A stretch of 64,000 nucleotides of DNA from Streptomyces phaeofaciens (GCF_014648915.1 NZ_BMSA01000022.1:62001-126000); one strand, 5' to 3'. Counted from the stretch's first letter, positions 53,994 to 63,465 are shown. The notes: generated from the sequence alone by a model not told the origin. A program made the numbers and translations.

Positions 53994-55166
53994 TCAGCCG
54001 GCCGCCAGTGCCGCCCGGTGCACCGCCGCCACCAGCCGCTTGTTCTCCGTCGCCGCCCCGCCCGGGAAAGCGAACCGGCGCCGGGTGTATCCGTAGGCCA
54101 GCCCGCTGCGCGGGTCCGCGAACGCCTGGCAGCCGCCCGCCCCGCTGTGCCCGAACGCCCCGACCCCGAGGAACGGGTACCAGGTGTCCGCGGTCGCCTG
54201 GAAGCCCAGCCCGAACGATTTGTGGGCGCGCGCCACCAGGTCGTACCCCACGGAGTGGAACTGCCCGAACTCCGCGGCCGTGTCCTCCTTCAGCAGCGGC
54301 GCCTTCCCGCCCCGCTCGCTGATCGCCGCCGCGTACAGCCCGGCCAGCCCGCGCGCCGAGGCCACCCCGCCCACCGAGGCCGGCCCCTTCGCCCGGACGA
54401 GCGGGTCGTTCGGCAGCAGCTCCAGGTCGGTCGGCTCGGCGGCGTGCCGGTTGAAAGCGATCGCGGCCAGAGTGTGCGGCCCGCCGGGCAGGGCGTCCAG
54501 CAGCGCCCGCTGCTCGGCCGTCGCCACCATCGGCTGCGCACTGCGGAACCGCGGCTCGTGCACGGCCGGCAGCCCCAGGAAGAGGTCCAGCCCGTACGGG
54601 ACGCGCACCCGCTCCTCGTACACCTCCTGGAGCGTACGGCCCGTCGCGCGCCGTACGACCTCGCCGGTGAGCGCGCCGATGACCAGGCCGTGGTAGCCGA
54701 AGGCGGTGCCGGGGCGCCAGAACGGTCGCTGGTCGGCGAGGCGTTCGGCGAGCTGGCGGTCGTCGGCCACCTCCTGCCGGGAGAAGCCGGTGTCCGTGCC
54801 GACCACCCCGGCCCGGTGCGCGAGCAGCTCGCGCAGGGTCAGCTGACCCTTGCCCTCGGCAGCGAACTCCGGCCAGTAGTAGGTGACTTTGCGGTCCAGC
54901 TCCAGCGTGCCGTCCTGTACCAGGAGCGCCGTCACCAGATGGGCCGCGCCCTTGGTGGACGAGTACACGCCGTAGAGGGAATCGGGCTCGGTGCCCTCGC
55001 CCGCCCAGAGGTCGACGACCCGCCTGCCGTGCACATACGCGGCCAGCTGGCCCTCGTAGTCCGGCCGTTCGTCCGCCACGAACGAGGCGAACTCCTCCCG
55101 TACCGCCTCGAAGCCGTCGGCCACGGTGCCGTGGATCTCGTTCGTCGTCCGGGTCATCCCAGTCAT
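53994..55166 (-). CDS. Beta-lactamase-fold serine hydrolase/esterase
   Basis: 390 residues from ATG 55166, five bases after GAGGAG; an ATG at 55157 is also possible. Class C/EstB-type motifs are SxxK with Ser69-Lys72 (YSSTKG), Tyr158 in FGYHGL and HSGAGG near the C-terminus replacing KTG. There is no signal peptide, so it is a cytosolic esterase/amidase rather than a resistance beta-lactamase. The substrate is unknown. The gene is monocistronic. Confidence 0.88.
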   Translation of the reverse strand: MTGMTRTTNEIHGTVADGFEAVREEFASFVADERPDYEGQLAAYVHGRRVVDLWAGEGTEPDSLYGVYSSTKGAAHLVTALLVQDGTLELDRKVTYYWPEFAAEGKGQLTLRELLAHRAGVVGTDTGFSRQEVADDRQLAERLADQRPFWRPGTAFGYHGLVIGALTGEVVRRATGRTLQEVYEERVRVPYGLDLFLGLPAVHEPRFRSAQPMVATAEQRALLDALPGGPHTLAAIAFNRHAAEPTDLELLPNDPLVRAKGPASVGGVASARGLAGLYAAAISERGGKAPLLKEDTAAEFGQFHSVGYDLVARAHKSFGLGFQATADTWYPFLGVGAFGHSGAGGCQAFADPRSGLAYGYTRRRFAFPGGAATENKRLVAAVHRAALAAG

Positions 55167-55410
55167 CCGCTCTCCTCAGCCGGCCCGCTGCTTGCGTGCG
55201 CCATGGTGATCAGTGCCTGTGCGATCTGGGGAAACTCCCCCTCGGGTGGTCCCGGAAGCGGGATTCCGGAGATCGGTACGGCGAGGCGTACCTGTTCGAC
55301 TCAACTGCAACACGAGGGCGTTGGTGTCACCGATACCCCGGATGGCCTATGGGGACCGCCGGAAGCGGGCATGCTGAGGGCACCGGACGCGCGTGCGGCG
55401 AGGAGAGTCC

Positions 55411-56274
55411 ATGCCAACGATCCCTTCGCTCCCCAGCAGGGCCGACGTCCTGCGCATGGCCCGCAGTACCACCGACATCACCGGACAACTCCTCGACACG
55501 GCGGGCAACATCACCCGGATCGCCCTCAACACCCTGGACCCCAGGGACGGTTCGGGCGCGGAGGCGCTGCGGGTGCTGCGCCGGACCACGGCCGAGCTGG
55601 CCGAGGCCAGCGCCTCCCCGCAGGCCCAGGAGTCGTTCTACCGCGCCGTCGAGGCCCTCACCCGGCTCGGCGCCGGCGGGGCCCCGCTGGCCGCGCACCC
55701 GGTGGGCGAACCCGCCCGGGTGCTGCTCGTGGCCCTCGGCGACAGCCTGCTGCCGGTGCTGGACGCGCTGGAGCCCGCGGTGGCGGAGGGCGCGGCCGCG
55801 CTGGGGGAGCTGATCGAGGCGGCCTCCCCGCTGCTGCCGGCGGGCGCCGGACTGGCCGCCGGGCTGCTGCTCGCCCTCGCGCCGGTGCTGCGGACCTCGG
55901 CGGAGGTGCTGCGGGAGTCGTCACCGGAACTGCGGCGGATCGCGGACGCGGTGACGGCGGCCCTGGCCCCGCTGCTGCCGGTCCAGGCCGCGCTGGCGGA
56001 ACGGGCCGCCACGGCGGGCGCGGACGTCGTACGGGCCGCCCTGCCCGCCCTCGCCGACCTCACGGAGGCCGCGTCCGCCTCGGCGCAGGCCGTCCGGCCG
56101 GTGCTGGTCGCGGGGGAGGAGCTGGTCGTGGCGGGCCTGGAGCAGCTCCAGCCCGCCCTGCTGGCGGGCGCGGCCCGGGCCGGCCGGGTGGCGCGGGCCA
56201 CGGCGGTACGGGTGTCGGCGGCGGTGTCGCCGGCCGCGGGCGAGGGGGAGGTGCTGGTGGCGGTGCCGGTGTGA
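55411..56274 (+). CDS. Ala/Leu-rich helical protein of unknown function
   Basis: 287 residues from ATG 55411, with AGGAG upstream. The composition is dominated by Ala, Leu, Val and Glu in long amphipathic helices. Heptad-like segments (VLDALEPAVAEGAAALGELI; PELRRIADAVTAALAPLLPV) may form coiled-coil or apolipoprotein-like bundles. There is no signal peptide, no Cys and no known domain. A hydrophobic patch (GLAAGLLLALAPVL) could contact membranes. It stands alone before the EI24 gene. Function unknown. Confidence 0.65.
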   Translation: MPTIPSLPSRADVLRMARSTTDITGQLLDTAGNITRIALNTLDPRDGSGAEALRVLRRTTAELAEASASPQAQESFYRAVEALTRLGAGGAPLAAHPVGEPARVLLVALGDSLLPVLDALEPAVAEGAAALGELIEAASPLLPAGAGLAAGLLLALAPVLRTSAEVLRESSPELRRIADAVTAALAPLLPVQAALAERAATAGADVVRAALPALADLTEAASASAQAVRPVLVAGEELVVAGLEQLQPALLAGAARAGRVARATAVRVSAAVSPAAGEGEVLVAVPV

Positions 56275-56439
56275 CCGGCCGTCGGGCGGGTGGCCGGGCC
56301 CCTCGCCGTCTCCTCGCCGTCCCCCCGCGGTGCCCCCCGCGGTGCCCCCTCGCGGCCGCGCCCGCCGTCGACCCGTCGGCCCGGCTCGGCGGTCTCCAGG
56401 ACGGGCGGATGATATGCACACGACCGATAGAGTTCGGCC

Positions 56440-57255
56440 ATGCGAGATCTTGGGGTGGGGTTCCGGTACCTCCTGAAGGGCCAGCGCTGGGTGGCCCGGC
56501 ACGGCAAGAGCTACAACTTCGGGCTGCTCCCCGGCCTGATCACCCTCGTCCTGTACGCGGCGGCGCTGGTCGCGCTCGCGGTGTGGGGCGAGGACTTCGT
56601 GACATGGGCGACCCCGTTCGCCGACGACTGGTCGAGCCCGTGGGAGAGGCTGTTCCGCGGGTTCCTCACGGTCGTGCTGTTCGCCCTCGGCCTGCTGCTG
56701 TCCGTCCTCACCTTCACGGCCGTCACCCTCCTCGTCGGCCAGCCCTTCTACGAGAGCCTCTCCGAGAAGGTCGACCGGGACGTGTCCCCCGACGGCACGG
56801 CCCCCCACTCCGGGCGGCCGCTCTGGCAGGAGCTGTGGATCTCCGCCCGTGACAGCCTCCGCATCCTGGCCCGGGCGCTGGTCTGGGGCGTGCTGCTGTT
56901 CGCCTGCGGATTCATCCCGGTCCTCGGGCAGACGGTCGTCCCCGTGATCGGGTTCTTCGTCACCGGGTTCTTCCTCACCGAGGAACTGTGCGCCGTCGCC
57001 CTCCAGCGCCGCGGGGTCGACCTGCGCAGCCGGCTCGAACTGCTGCGCGCCCGCAAGACCCTCGTCTGGGGTTTCGGCACCCCGCTGGGCCTGGCCTTCC
57101 TGGTCCCCTTCGTCGCGGTGTTCCTGATGCCGGGCGCGGTCGCCGGCGCCACCCTCATGGCGCGCGAACTGCTCGGTGAGGAGATCCGCGAGGACGGCAG
57201 CGACGAGGACGGCAGCGACGAGGACAGCAGGGACGACGCGGAGGTCACGGCGTGA
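56440..57255 (+). CDS. EI24/CysZ-like integral membrane protein
   Basis: 271 residues from ATG 56440. The EI24 pattern shows GFRYLLKGQRWVARHGKSYN at the start, about four or five hydrophobic segments, and VTLLVGQPFYESLSEKVD between them. The last 25 residues are acidic repeats (EDGSDEDGSDEDSRDD). CysZ relatives transport sulfate; the actinobacterial EI24 proteins have no proven role. It is translationally coupled (GTGA) to a LysE exporter gene, so a membrane-transport role is plausible. Confidence 0.83.
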   Translation: MRDLGVGFRYLLKGQRWVARHGKSYNFGLLPGLITLVLYAAALVALAVWGEDFVTWATPFADDWSSPWERLFRGFLTVVLFALGLLLSVLTFTAVTLLVGQPFYESLSEKVDRDVSPDGTAPHSGRPLWQELWISARDSLRILARALVWGVLLFACGFIPVLGQTVVPVIGFFVTGFFLTEELCAVALQRRGVDLRSRLELLRARKTLVWGFGTPLGLAFLVPFVAVFLMPGAVAGATLMARELLGEEIREDGSDEDGSDEDSRDDAEVTA

Positions 57256-57866
57256 ACGAGCTGCTCGCCGTCGCCGTCATCACCGTCCTCGCGGTCGTCG
57301 CCCCCGGCGCCGACTTCGCGATGATCGTCCGCAACAGCTATCTGTACGGCCGCCGTACGGGGCTGCTCGCGGCCACCGGGGTCGCCGCCGGTGTGCTCGT
57401 GCACGTCACGTACACGATGCTCGGCGTGGGCCTGCTGATCGCGTCGTCCACCTTCCTCTTCACGGTCGTCAAGCTGATCGGCGCGGCCTACCTGATCTAC
57501 ATCGGCGTCCGCACCTTCCGCACCAAGGGTGACGTCGAGATCGACCTCACCGGCGCGACGGAGCTGACCCCGTTCGCCGCGCTGCGCGCCGGGTTCCTGA
57601 CCAACGTCCTCAACCCGAAGACGACCCTGTTCGTCGTCTCGACGTTCTCGCAGGTCGTCAGCCCCGGCACACCGGTCCACCAGCAGGCCGGCTACGGCCT
57701 GTTCATGGCGCTGGCGCATCTGATCTGGTTCGGGGTGGTCGCCGTGTTCTTCTCCCACGACCGGATGCGGACGCTGATGCTGCGCGGCCAGAAGGTCCTC
57801 AACAAGGTCATCGGCACGGTCCTGGCGGGTCTCGGCATCAGCCTCGCCTTCGCGCCCGCCCACTGA
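57252..57866 (+). CDS. LysE/RhtB-family exporter
   Basis: 204 residues from GTG 57252, overlapping the EI24 stop (GTGA). It has five or six TM helices and the LysE signatures APGADFAMIVRNSYLYGRRT and KLIGAAYLIYIGVRTFR. The mid-loop is NVLNPKTTLFVVSTFSQ. Such proteins export amino acids or related compounds by antiport. The substrate is not predictable. The next gene starts six bases after its stop and is probably in the same operon. Confidence 0.92.
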   Translation: MNELLAVAVITVLAVVAPGADFAMIVRNSYLYGRRTGLLAATGVAAGVLVHVTYTMLGVGLLIASSTFLFTVVKLIGAAYLIYIGVRTFRTKGDVEIDLTGATELTPFAALRAGFLTNVLNPKTTLFVVSTFSQVVSPGTPVHQQAGYGLFMALAHLIWFGVVAVFFSHDRMRTLMLRGQKVLNKVIGTVLAGLGISLAFAPAH

Positions 57867-57871
57867 CGGCC

Positions 57872-59035
57872 GTGCGCACCCTCACCCCCGAGGCGCTCAA
57901 CCGGGCCACCCTCGCCCGTCAGCTTCTGCTCCGGCGCGAGGAGTTGCCGGTGCCGGAGGCGGTCCGCCGGGTCGTCGCCCTTCAGGCGCAGGAACCCGCC
58001 TCGCCCTACCTCGCCCTGTGGAACCGCCTCGCCGGCTTCCGGCCGGCCGACCTCGACGCGGCGTTCGCCGGCCGTACGGTGGTCAAGGCGACCCTGATGA
58101 GGATCACCCTGCACGCCGTCCACGCCGACGACCACCGGACCTTCCGCGGGGCGATGCAGCAGACGCTGTACGCCTCCCGCCTCGGCGACCGCTTCGCCGC
58201 GGCCGGGCTCACCCCGGAGCACGCCGGAGAACTCGTCCCGGAACTCGTGGAGTTCACCCGGCGACAGCGCACCACCCCCGAGATCGACGCCTGGCTGGAG
58301 GAGCGGCTGGGCGCGGAGCGCAAGGCGGGCGCCTGGTGGGGCCTGCGGGGATACGCGCCGCTGCTGCACGCCCCCACCGGCGGTCCCTGGTCCTTCGGTG
58401 TCCGCCCGTCCTTCGTCGCGGCCCCGCCCGGCCCGCCGCTCACCGGCCGTGCCCCCGAACCGGAGGCCCTGCGCACCCTGATCCTGCGCTACCTGGCCGG
58501 CTTCGGCCCGGCGACGGAGGCGGACATCGCCCAGTTCGCCATGGTCCGCAGGGCCCCGCTGCGTGAGGCCCTGCGCGCCCTGGACGACGGCACGCTCGAA
58601 CACTTCGGCACCCCCGAGGGCGTCCTCCTGCACGACCTGCCCGGCGCCCCGCGCCCGCCCGCCGACACCCCGGCGCCGCCCCGCCTGCTGCCGATGTGGG
58701 ACAGCGTCCTGCTGGCGTACGCCGACCGCTCCCGGGTGATCCCGCCGGAGTACCGCAAGCTGGTCATCCGGGTGAACGGGGACGTCCTGCCGACCCTCTT
58801 GGTCGACGGCCGGGTCGCGGGCGTGTGGCGGCCGGCCCCCGAGGGCGCGGGCGTCGAGGCGAGCGCCTTCCACCCGCTGCCGCCCGCCGTCTGGGAGGCC
58901 CTGGCGGCCGAGGCCCGCTCGCTGACCGCCCTGCTCGCCGACCGCGACTCCCGGCTCTACAGCCGCTACGGCCACTGGTGGGCCAAGCTCCCGCCGGCCG
59001 CCGAGGTCCGGCTACTCGCCGGCGGCCACGGCTAG
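57872..59035 (+). CDS. AlkZ/YcaQ-like DNA glycosylase (winged-helix, HTH_42)
   Basis: 387 residues from GTG 57872. The winged-helix superfamily signature of AlkZ-type glycosylases is present. The catalytic Gln-x-Gln motif is Gln38-Ala-Gln40 (ALQAQEPASPY), and WWGLRGYAPLLHAPT and ILRYLAGFGPATEADIAQF follow in order. AlkZ members excise bulky or cross-linked bases, some for self-protection against DNA-damaging antibiotics. No such biosynthetic genes are here, so it may be a housekeeping paralogue. Its last 24 bp overlap the end of the convergent gene. Confidence 0.87.
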   Translation: MRTLTPEALNRATLARQLLLRREELPVPEAVRRVVALQAQEPASPYLALWNRLAGFRPADLDAAFAGRTVVKATLMRITLHAVHADDHRTFRGAMQQTLYASRLGDRFAAAGLTPEHAGELVPELVEFTRRQRTTPEIDAWLEERLGAERKAGAWWGLRGYAPLLHAPTGGPWSFGVRPSFVAAPPGPPLTGRAPEPEALRTLILRYLAGFGPATEADIAQFAMVRRAPLREALRALDDGTLEHFGTPEGVLLHDLPGAPRPPADTPAPPRLLPMWDSVLLAYADRSRVIPPEYRKLVIRVNGDVLPTLLVDGRVAGVWRPAPEGAGVEASAFHPLPPAVWEALAAEARSLTALLADRDSRLYSRYGHWWAKLPPAAEVRLLAGGHG

Positions 59036-60241
59036 GATCGCCCGCACCTGCGCGACGATGTCCAGCCGGTTGCGGACGAACTCCGGGTCGGTCACCTCCG
59101 TGGTGTTGCCGGCGGCGAACTGGAGCACCGGTGTGTGCACATGCCCGCCCGGCAGGCGCTCGTGCAGTCCCAGCCGGTCGCGCAGCAGCGTCGCCCGGTA
59201 GGCGATCTCGTTGGAGAGGTAGTTCCCGCCGCCCCCGGCCCGCGCGGCCGAGCCCGCGGTGGGCCCGTCCGGCCGTACGACGGGGTCGGTGCCTCCCGCC
59301 GGGATCTCGGTCACGCCGGTGTTGTCGTAGACCGGGAACCGCCCGGTGTCCGCCGCCACGATCGCCGCGTACGGCAGGGTCGTGACCGTCCACTGGGGCG
59401 CGGCGGCGGGGTCGGTGACCGGGATGGTCTCCGTGCGGCCGATGTTCTCGTTGTCGGGGAAGCCGCCGCGCCAGGCGCCGTTGGTGCGCTCCACGTCGAA
59501 GCGGCCGACGCGGCCCTGGCTGACGGTCGCGAACAGGTCGACGTGCGGCAGGTACGGCCGCAGGGTGCGCTCCACCGTGTTCTCGGCGAAGTCCTGCCAG
59601 CGCACCGGGAACACGGCCGTCTCCACCCGGGCCGGTCCGTCCGCGGTCCGGATGACCGTGCCGTCGAGGGCGAGCGCGGTCGCCCCGGACGGGTTGGATA
59701 TCCGGATGTCCCGGTCCAGGGTGAACGGGTCGAAGCCGGTGACCAGGACCCGCTTGAGTCCCCCGGTGTGCGGATACCCGATCCCGGTCTGGCCGCGCGA
59801 GGTGCGCTCCAGGGAGTCGAGCAGCGCGTCGCGCCGGGCTTCGCCGAGCCCGAACTCCGGCTCCCAGGTGCGCAGATGGCGGGTCATGGCGAGCCGGGCC
59901 CAGTACAGCGGCCGGTCGTCGTCCCGGCTGAGGTCGCCGCCGGCCGGACCCCGGCCCTGCGCCCGGTCCACGGCCCGCCGCCACAGCGCCGTTCCCTCCC
60001 GGACGACGACCCGGCGTGCCTGCGCGTAGGAGTGCGCGTCCGCCAGCAGCCGGGCCAGGCGCGGGGCGACGGCGTCGAACCCGGAGCGGGCGAGGATCTC
60101 CCGGGGGACGGCCTGGTCCAGCCGTTGTTCCTCGACGGTGGGGACGGGCGCGGCCTGTGCGGCGGTCGCGGTGGTGGGGGCGGAGAGGGCGGCCAGCAGG
60201 GCCAGTCCGAGGACGCCGGCACGAACGCGTAGGGAATGCAC
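59012..60241 (-). CDS. Secreted pyroglutamyl-peptidase-I-like protein lacking the catalytic Cys
   Basis: 409 residues from GTG 60241. A signal peptide covers residues 1-27 (VLGLALLAALSAPTTATAA). A helical region of ~130 residues precedes the C15 peptidase fold (LVTGFDPFTLDRDIRISNPS). In place of the usual LCN around the nucleophilic Cys it reads NYLSNEIAYRATLL, so Ser replaces Cys, and the whole protein has no cysteine. The catalytic His region (GGHVHTPVLQ) is kept. It may be a Ser-dependent variant or an inactive binder. Its 3' end overlaps the AlkZ gene by 24 bp. Confidence 0.83.
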   Translation of the reverse strand: MHSLRVRAGVLGLALLAALSAPTTATAAQAAPVPTVEEQRLDQAVPREILARSGFDAVAPRLARLLADAHSYAQARRVVVREGTALWRRAVDRAQGRGPAGGDLSRDDDRPLYWARLAMTRHLRTWEPEFGLGEARRDALLDSLERTSRGQTGIGYPHTGGLKRVLVTGFDPFTLDRDIRISNPSGATALALDGTVIRTADGPARVETAVFPVRWQDFAENTVERTLRPYLPHVDLFATVSQGRVGRFDVERTNGAWRGGFPDNENIGRTETIPVTDPAAAPQWTVTTLPYAAIVAADTGRFPVYDNTGVTEIPAGGTDPVVRPDGPTAGSAARAGGGGNYLSNEIAYRATLLRDRLGLHERLPGGHVHTPVLQFAAGNTTEVTDPEFVRNRLDIVAQVRAILAVAAGE

Positions 60242-60340
60242 GGGGGTTGAGGTCCTTCCGTCGCTGTGGGGGAAGCGTGGTGCGGGACGACGGAAGTATC
60301 CCGTGAGGGGTGTGGTCCACGCCATGGCCCCTCGCGACGG

Positions 60341-60904
60341 TCAGTCGCGGCCCTCGCCCAGCAGTCGCAGGAAGTCCCGGAAGGCGCCCGGCATGTCCAC
60401 GGACTCCGGGTCCAGCAGCCACTGGTACTGGAGGCCGTCCATGACCGCCACCAGCAGCGGGGCCGTCCGCTGCGGGGTGAGGCCGTTCGGAAGGCGGTCG
60501 CCGTACTCGGTGCGCAGGACGGCGGCCATGCTCTCCCGCACCCGGGTGTAGCGCTCGGTGAAGTACTCCCGTGCCGGATGACCCTCCGTCACGCTCTCGC
60601 CGAGCAGTGCGGAGAAGGTCTGGATGATGGCGGGCCGCATGGCGTTGTACTCGACGAGGGAGGTGAGCAGATCGACCCGCCACCGGGTGTCCGGCACCGC
60701 GTCCCACTGGTCCCGTTCCTCCAGCACCGCGACCAGCAGTGCCTCCTTCGTCGGGAAGTGGTGCAGCAGCCCCTGCTGGGTCAGCCCGACCCGCTCGGCC
60801 ACCGCCGCCAGGCTCGCCCCGCGGTAGCCGCGCTCGGCGATCACCTCCAGGGCCGCCCGGACGATCTCGGCCCGCCGCTCCTCACTCCTGGCTCTGGCGC
60901 TCAT
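60341..60904 (-). CDS. TetR-family transcriptional regulator
   Basis: 187 residues from ATG 60904; an upstream ATG at 60922 is possible. The HTH (EIVRAALEVIAERGYRGASL; AAVAERVGLTQQGLLHHFPT) is typical. The ligand domain (LLTSLVEYNAMRPAIIQTFS; VMDGLQYQWLLDPESVD) fits TetR regulators of beta-glucosidase and other sugar genes. It is divergent from the GH3 gene and probably represses it. The ligand is unknown. Confidence 0.92.
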   Translation of the reverse strand: MSARARSEERRAEIVRAALEVIAERGYRGASLAAVAERVGLTQQGLLHHFPTKEALLVAVLEERDQWDAVPDTRWRVDLLTSLVEYNAMRPAIIQTFSALLGESVTEGHPAREYFTERYTRVRESMAAVLRTEYGDRLPNGLTPQRTAPLLVAVMDGLQYQWLLDPESVDMPGAFRDFLRLLGEGRD

Positions 60905-61026
60905 GCCGTCACCGTACGGCATCCGTGGGAGGAAAAGTAACAGCGAGATAACGAAACCTACCGATCTACAGGTAATCGATGCACGATGGAGGCACTGCAC
61001 GCGTACTCAATGAGGAGGCATCGCCC
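60905..61026. promoter_or_regulatory. Divergent TetR/GH3 promoter region
   Basis: 122 bp between the TetR start and the GH3 start. An AT-rich stretch at 60935-60980 contains ACCT-N10-AGGT (60957-60973), flanked by A/T on both sides. It is a possible TetR operator, though the arms are short. Confidence 0.4.
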
Positions 61027-63441
61027 ATGACGGGAATCGAAGGCGCCGTCGAGGCGGCGCTCGGCAAGCTCGACCTGGAGGCCAAGACCCGGCTCCTGTC
61101 CGGCAAGGACATGTGGTCGCTGCCCGAGCTGCCGGAGATCGGCCTGAAGTCCCTGGTCATGTCGGACGGCCCGATCGGCGTCCGGGGTGTGCGCTGGACC
61201 GCCGACGACCCTTCCGTCGCCCTGCCCTCCCCGACCGCCCTCGCCGCCACCTGGGACCCCGAACTCGCCCGCCGGGCCGGCGTACTGCTCGCCCAGGAGG
61301 CCCGCCGCAAGGGCGTGCACGTGCTGCTCGCCCCCACCGTCAACCTCCACCGCTCCCCGCTCGGCGGCCGCCACTTCGAGGCCTACAGCGAGGACCCCTA
61401 CCTGACCGGACGCATCGGAACCGGGTACGTGCGGGGCGTCCAGGAGGGCGGCGTCGGCACCACCGTCAAGCACTTCGTCGCCAACGACGCCGAGACCGAC
61501 CGCTTCACCGTGAACAACCTGGTCGGTGAACGCGCCCTGCGCGAGCTCTACCTGGCCCCCTTCGAGGCCATCGTCGAGCACGCCCGCCCCTGGGGCATCA
61601 TGACCGCCTACAACTCGGTCAACGGCCCCACCATGACCGAGCACCACCAGCTGGTGAACGGGATCCTGCGCGGCGAGTGGGGCTTCGACGGCTTCAACGT
61701 CTCCGACTGGATGGCGGCCCGCGACACCGTCGGCGCGCTCCGGGGCGGCCTCGACGTCGCCATGCCCGGCCCGCGGACCGTCTACGGCGAGGCCCTCGCC
61801 CGCGCGGTGCTCGACGGCCGCGTCGAGGAGTCCGAGGTCGACGAGGCCGTACGCCGCGTCCTGCGCCTGGCCGCCCGCGTCGGGGCCCTCGCCGACGCCG
61901 AGGCCGCCGTCCCCGAACCCCCCGCCCCCGTCCACGGCGCGGCCCTGGCCCGCGAACTGGCCCGCCGCTCCTTCGTGCTCGTCCGCAACGAGAGGGGCGC
62001 CCTGCCCCTGAAGCCCGGCACCGTCGCCCTCCTCGGCGCCGCCGCCCGCGACGCCCGCGTCCTCGGCGGCGGCTCCGCCACCGTCTTCCCGGAGCACGTC
62101 GTCTCCCCACTCGACGGCCTCACCGCCGCCCTGCCCGAGGGCGCCCTCGTCTACGCCGTCGGCGCCGACCCCACCACCGAACTCGCCGTCGCCGACAAGG
62201 GCTTCACCCTGCGGGCGGTCTGCCGGGACGCCGGCGGAAACATCATCGGAAGCGGTTCCGCGCCGGGCGGCCAGATCCAGTGGATGGGCGACGACCTCCC
62301 CGACGGCGTCACCCACGACACCCTGCACACCGTCGAGCTCACCGGCACCTTCACCCCGCGCGAGACCGGCACCCACACCTTCGGCGTCAAGGGCACCGGC
62401 GCCTTCACCCTCGCCGTCGGCGGGACGACGTACTTCGACGGCCCCCAGCTGCCCGCCGACGACGCCGACCCCTTCGAGGCGTTCTTCGGCGCCCCCGTGC
62501 CCCGCGCCGAGGCCGAACTGACCGCGGGCGAACCGGTCGACGTCTCCCTCACCCACGTCTTCGCCCTCCCCGAGGACATCCCCTTCAAGGTGGTCGCCTT
62601 CGCCCTCGCCCACCAGGGGCCGCAGCGCGACCCCGACGAGCTGATCGCCGAGGCGGTCGAAGCGGCCCGCGCCGCCGACACGGCGATCGTGGTCGTCGCG
62701 ACCACCGACCGGGTGGAGTCGGAAGGCTTCGACCGGCGGGACCTGCGCCTGCCCGGCCGCCAGGACGACCTCGTCCGCGCCGTCGCCGCCGCCAACGCGA
62801 ACACCGTCGTGGTGGTCAACTCCGGCTCCCCGGTCGAGCTGCCCTGGCGCGAGGACGTCGCCGCCGTGCTGCTCACCTGGTTCCCCGGCCAGGAGGGCGG
62901 CGCCGCCCTCGCCGACGTCCTCACCGGCGCCCACGAGCCCGGCGGCCGCCTCCCCACCACCTGGGGCTCCCTCACCGACGCCCCGGTCACCCGGGTCGCC
63001 CCGGCCGGCGGCGAGCTCCCCTACACCGAGGGCGTCTTCATCGGCTACCGCGCCTGGGAGAAGGAGGGCCGCACCCCGGCCTACCCCTTCGGCCACGGCC
63101 TCGGCTACACCGACTGGGCCTACGAGTCCGTCGAGGTGGCGGGAACCACGGTGACCGTGCGCCTGCGCAACACCGGCACCCGCGGCGGCCGGGAGGTCGT
63201 GCAGGTCTACCTCGCGCCCGCCGGGCACGACACCGGCCGCCCCGCTCGCTGGCTGGCCGGCTTCGCCGGCGCCTCGGCCGCCCCGGGGCAGACGGCGGAG
63301 GTCACCGTCGACCTCCCGCGACGCGCCTTCGAGATCTGGGACGACACCGCACACCGGTGGTGCTTTGTGAAGGGTTCGTACGAAATCCAGGTGGGGCGCT
63401 CGATCGCCGACCGCAGGATCACCGCGACGGTTAACGTCTGA
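61027..63441 (+). CDS. GH3 beta-glycosidase with PA14 domain
   Basis: 804 residues from ATG 61027, eight bases after GAGGAGG; there is no signal peptide, so it is cytosolic. Domains: the GH3 N-terminal barrel with Lys148-His149-Phe150 (VKHFVAND) and nucleophile Asp227 (NVSDWMA), the GH3 C-terminal alpha/beta domain split by a PA14 insert (about 395-520; ETGTHTFGVKGTGAFTLAVG), and a C-terminal FnIII-like domain (VTVRLRNTGTRGGREVVQVY). It hydrolyses beta-glucosides or similar imported sugars. Its neighbour is a divergent TetR regulator; a terminator hairpin follows. Confidence 0.94.
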   Translation: MTGIEGAVEAALGKLDLEAKTRLLSGKDMWSLPELPEIGLKSLVMSDGPIGVRGVRWTADDPSVALPSPTALAATWDPELARRAGVLLAQEARRKGVHVLLAPTVNLHRSPLGGRHFEAYSEDPYLTGRIGTGYVRGVQEGGVGTTVKHFVANDAETDRFTVNNLVGERALRELYLAPFEAIVEHARPWGIMTAYNSVNGPTMTEHHQLVNGILRGEWGFDGFNVSDWMAARDTVGALRGGLDVAMPGPRTVYGEALARAVLDGRVEESEVDEAVRRVLRLAARVGALADAEAAVPEPPAPVHGAALARELARRSFVLVRNERGALPLKPGTVALLGAAARDARVLGGGSATVFPEHVVSPLDGLTAALPEGALVYAVGADPTTELAVADKGFTLRAVCRDAGGNIIGSGSAPGGQIQWMGDDLPDGVTHDTLHTVELTGTFTPRETGTHTFGVKGTGAFTLAVGGTTYFDGPQLPADDADPFEAFFGAPVPRAEAELTAGEPVDVSLTHVFALPEDIPFKVVAFALAHQGPQRDPDELIAEAVEAARAADTAIVVVATTDRVESEGFDRRDLRLPGRQDDLVRAVAAANANTVVVVNSGSPVELPWREDVAAVLLTWFPGQEGGAALADVLTGAHEPGGRLPTTWGSLTDAPVTRVAPAGGELPYTEGVFIGYRAWEKEGRTPAYPFGHGLGYTDWAYESVEVAGTTVTVRLRNTGTRGGREVVQVYLAPAGHDTGRPARWLAGFAGASAAPGQTAEVTVDLPRRAFEIWDDTAHRWCFVKGSYEIQVGRSIADRRITATVNV

Positions 63442-63465
63442 GACGGGACTCCTCACCCCAAGGAC

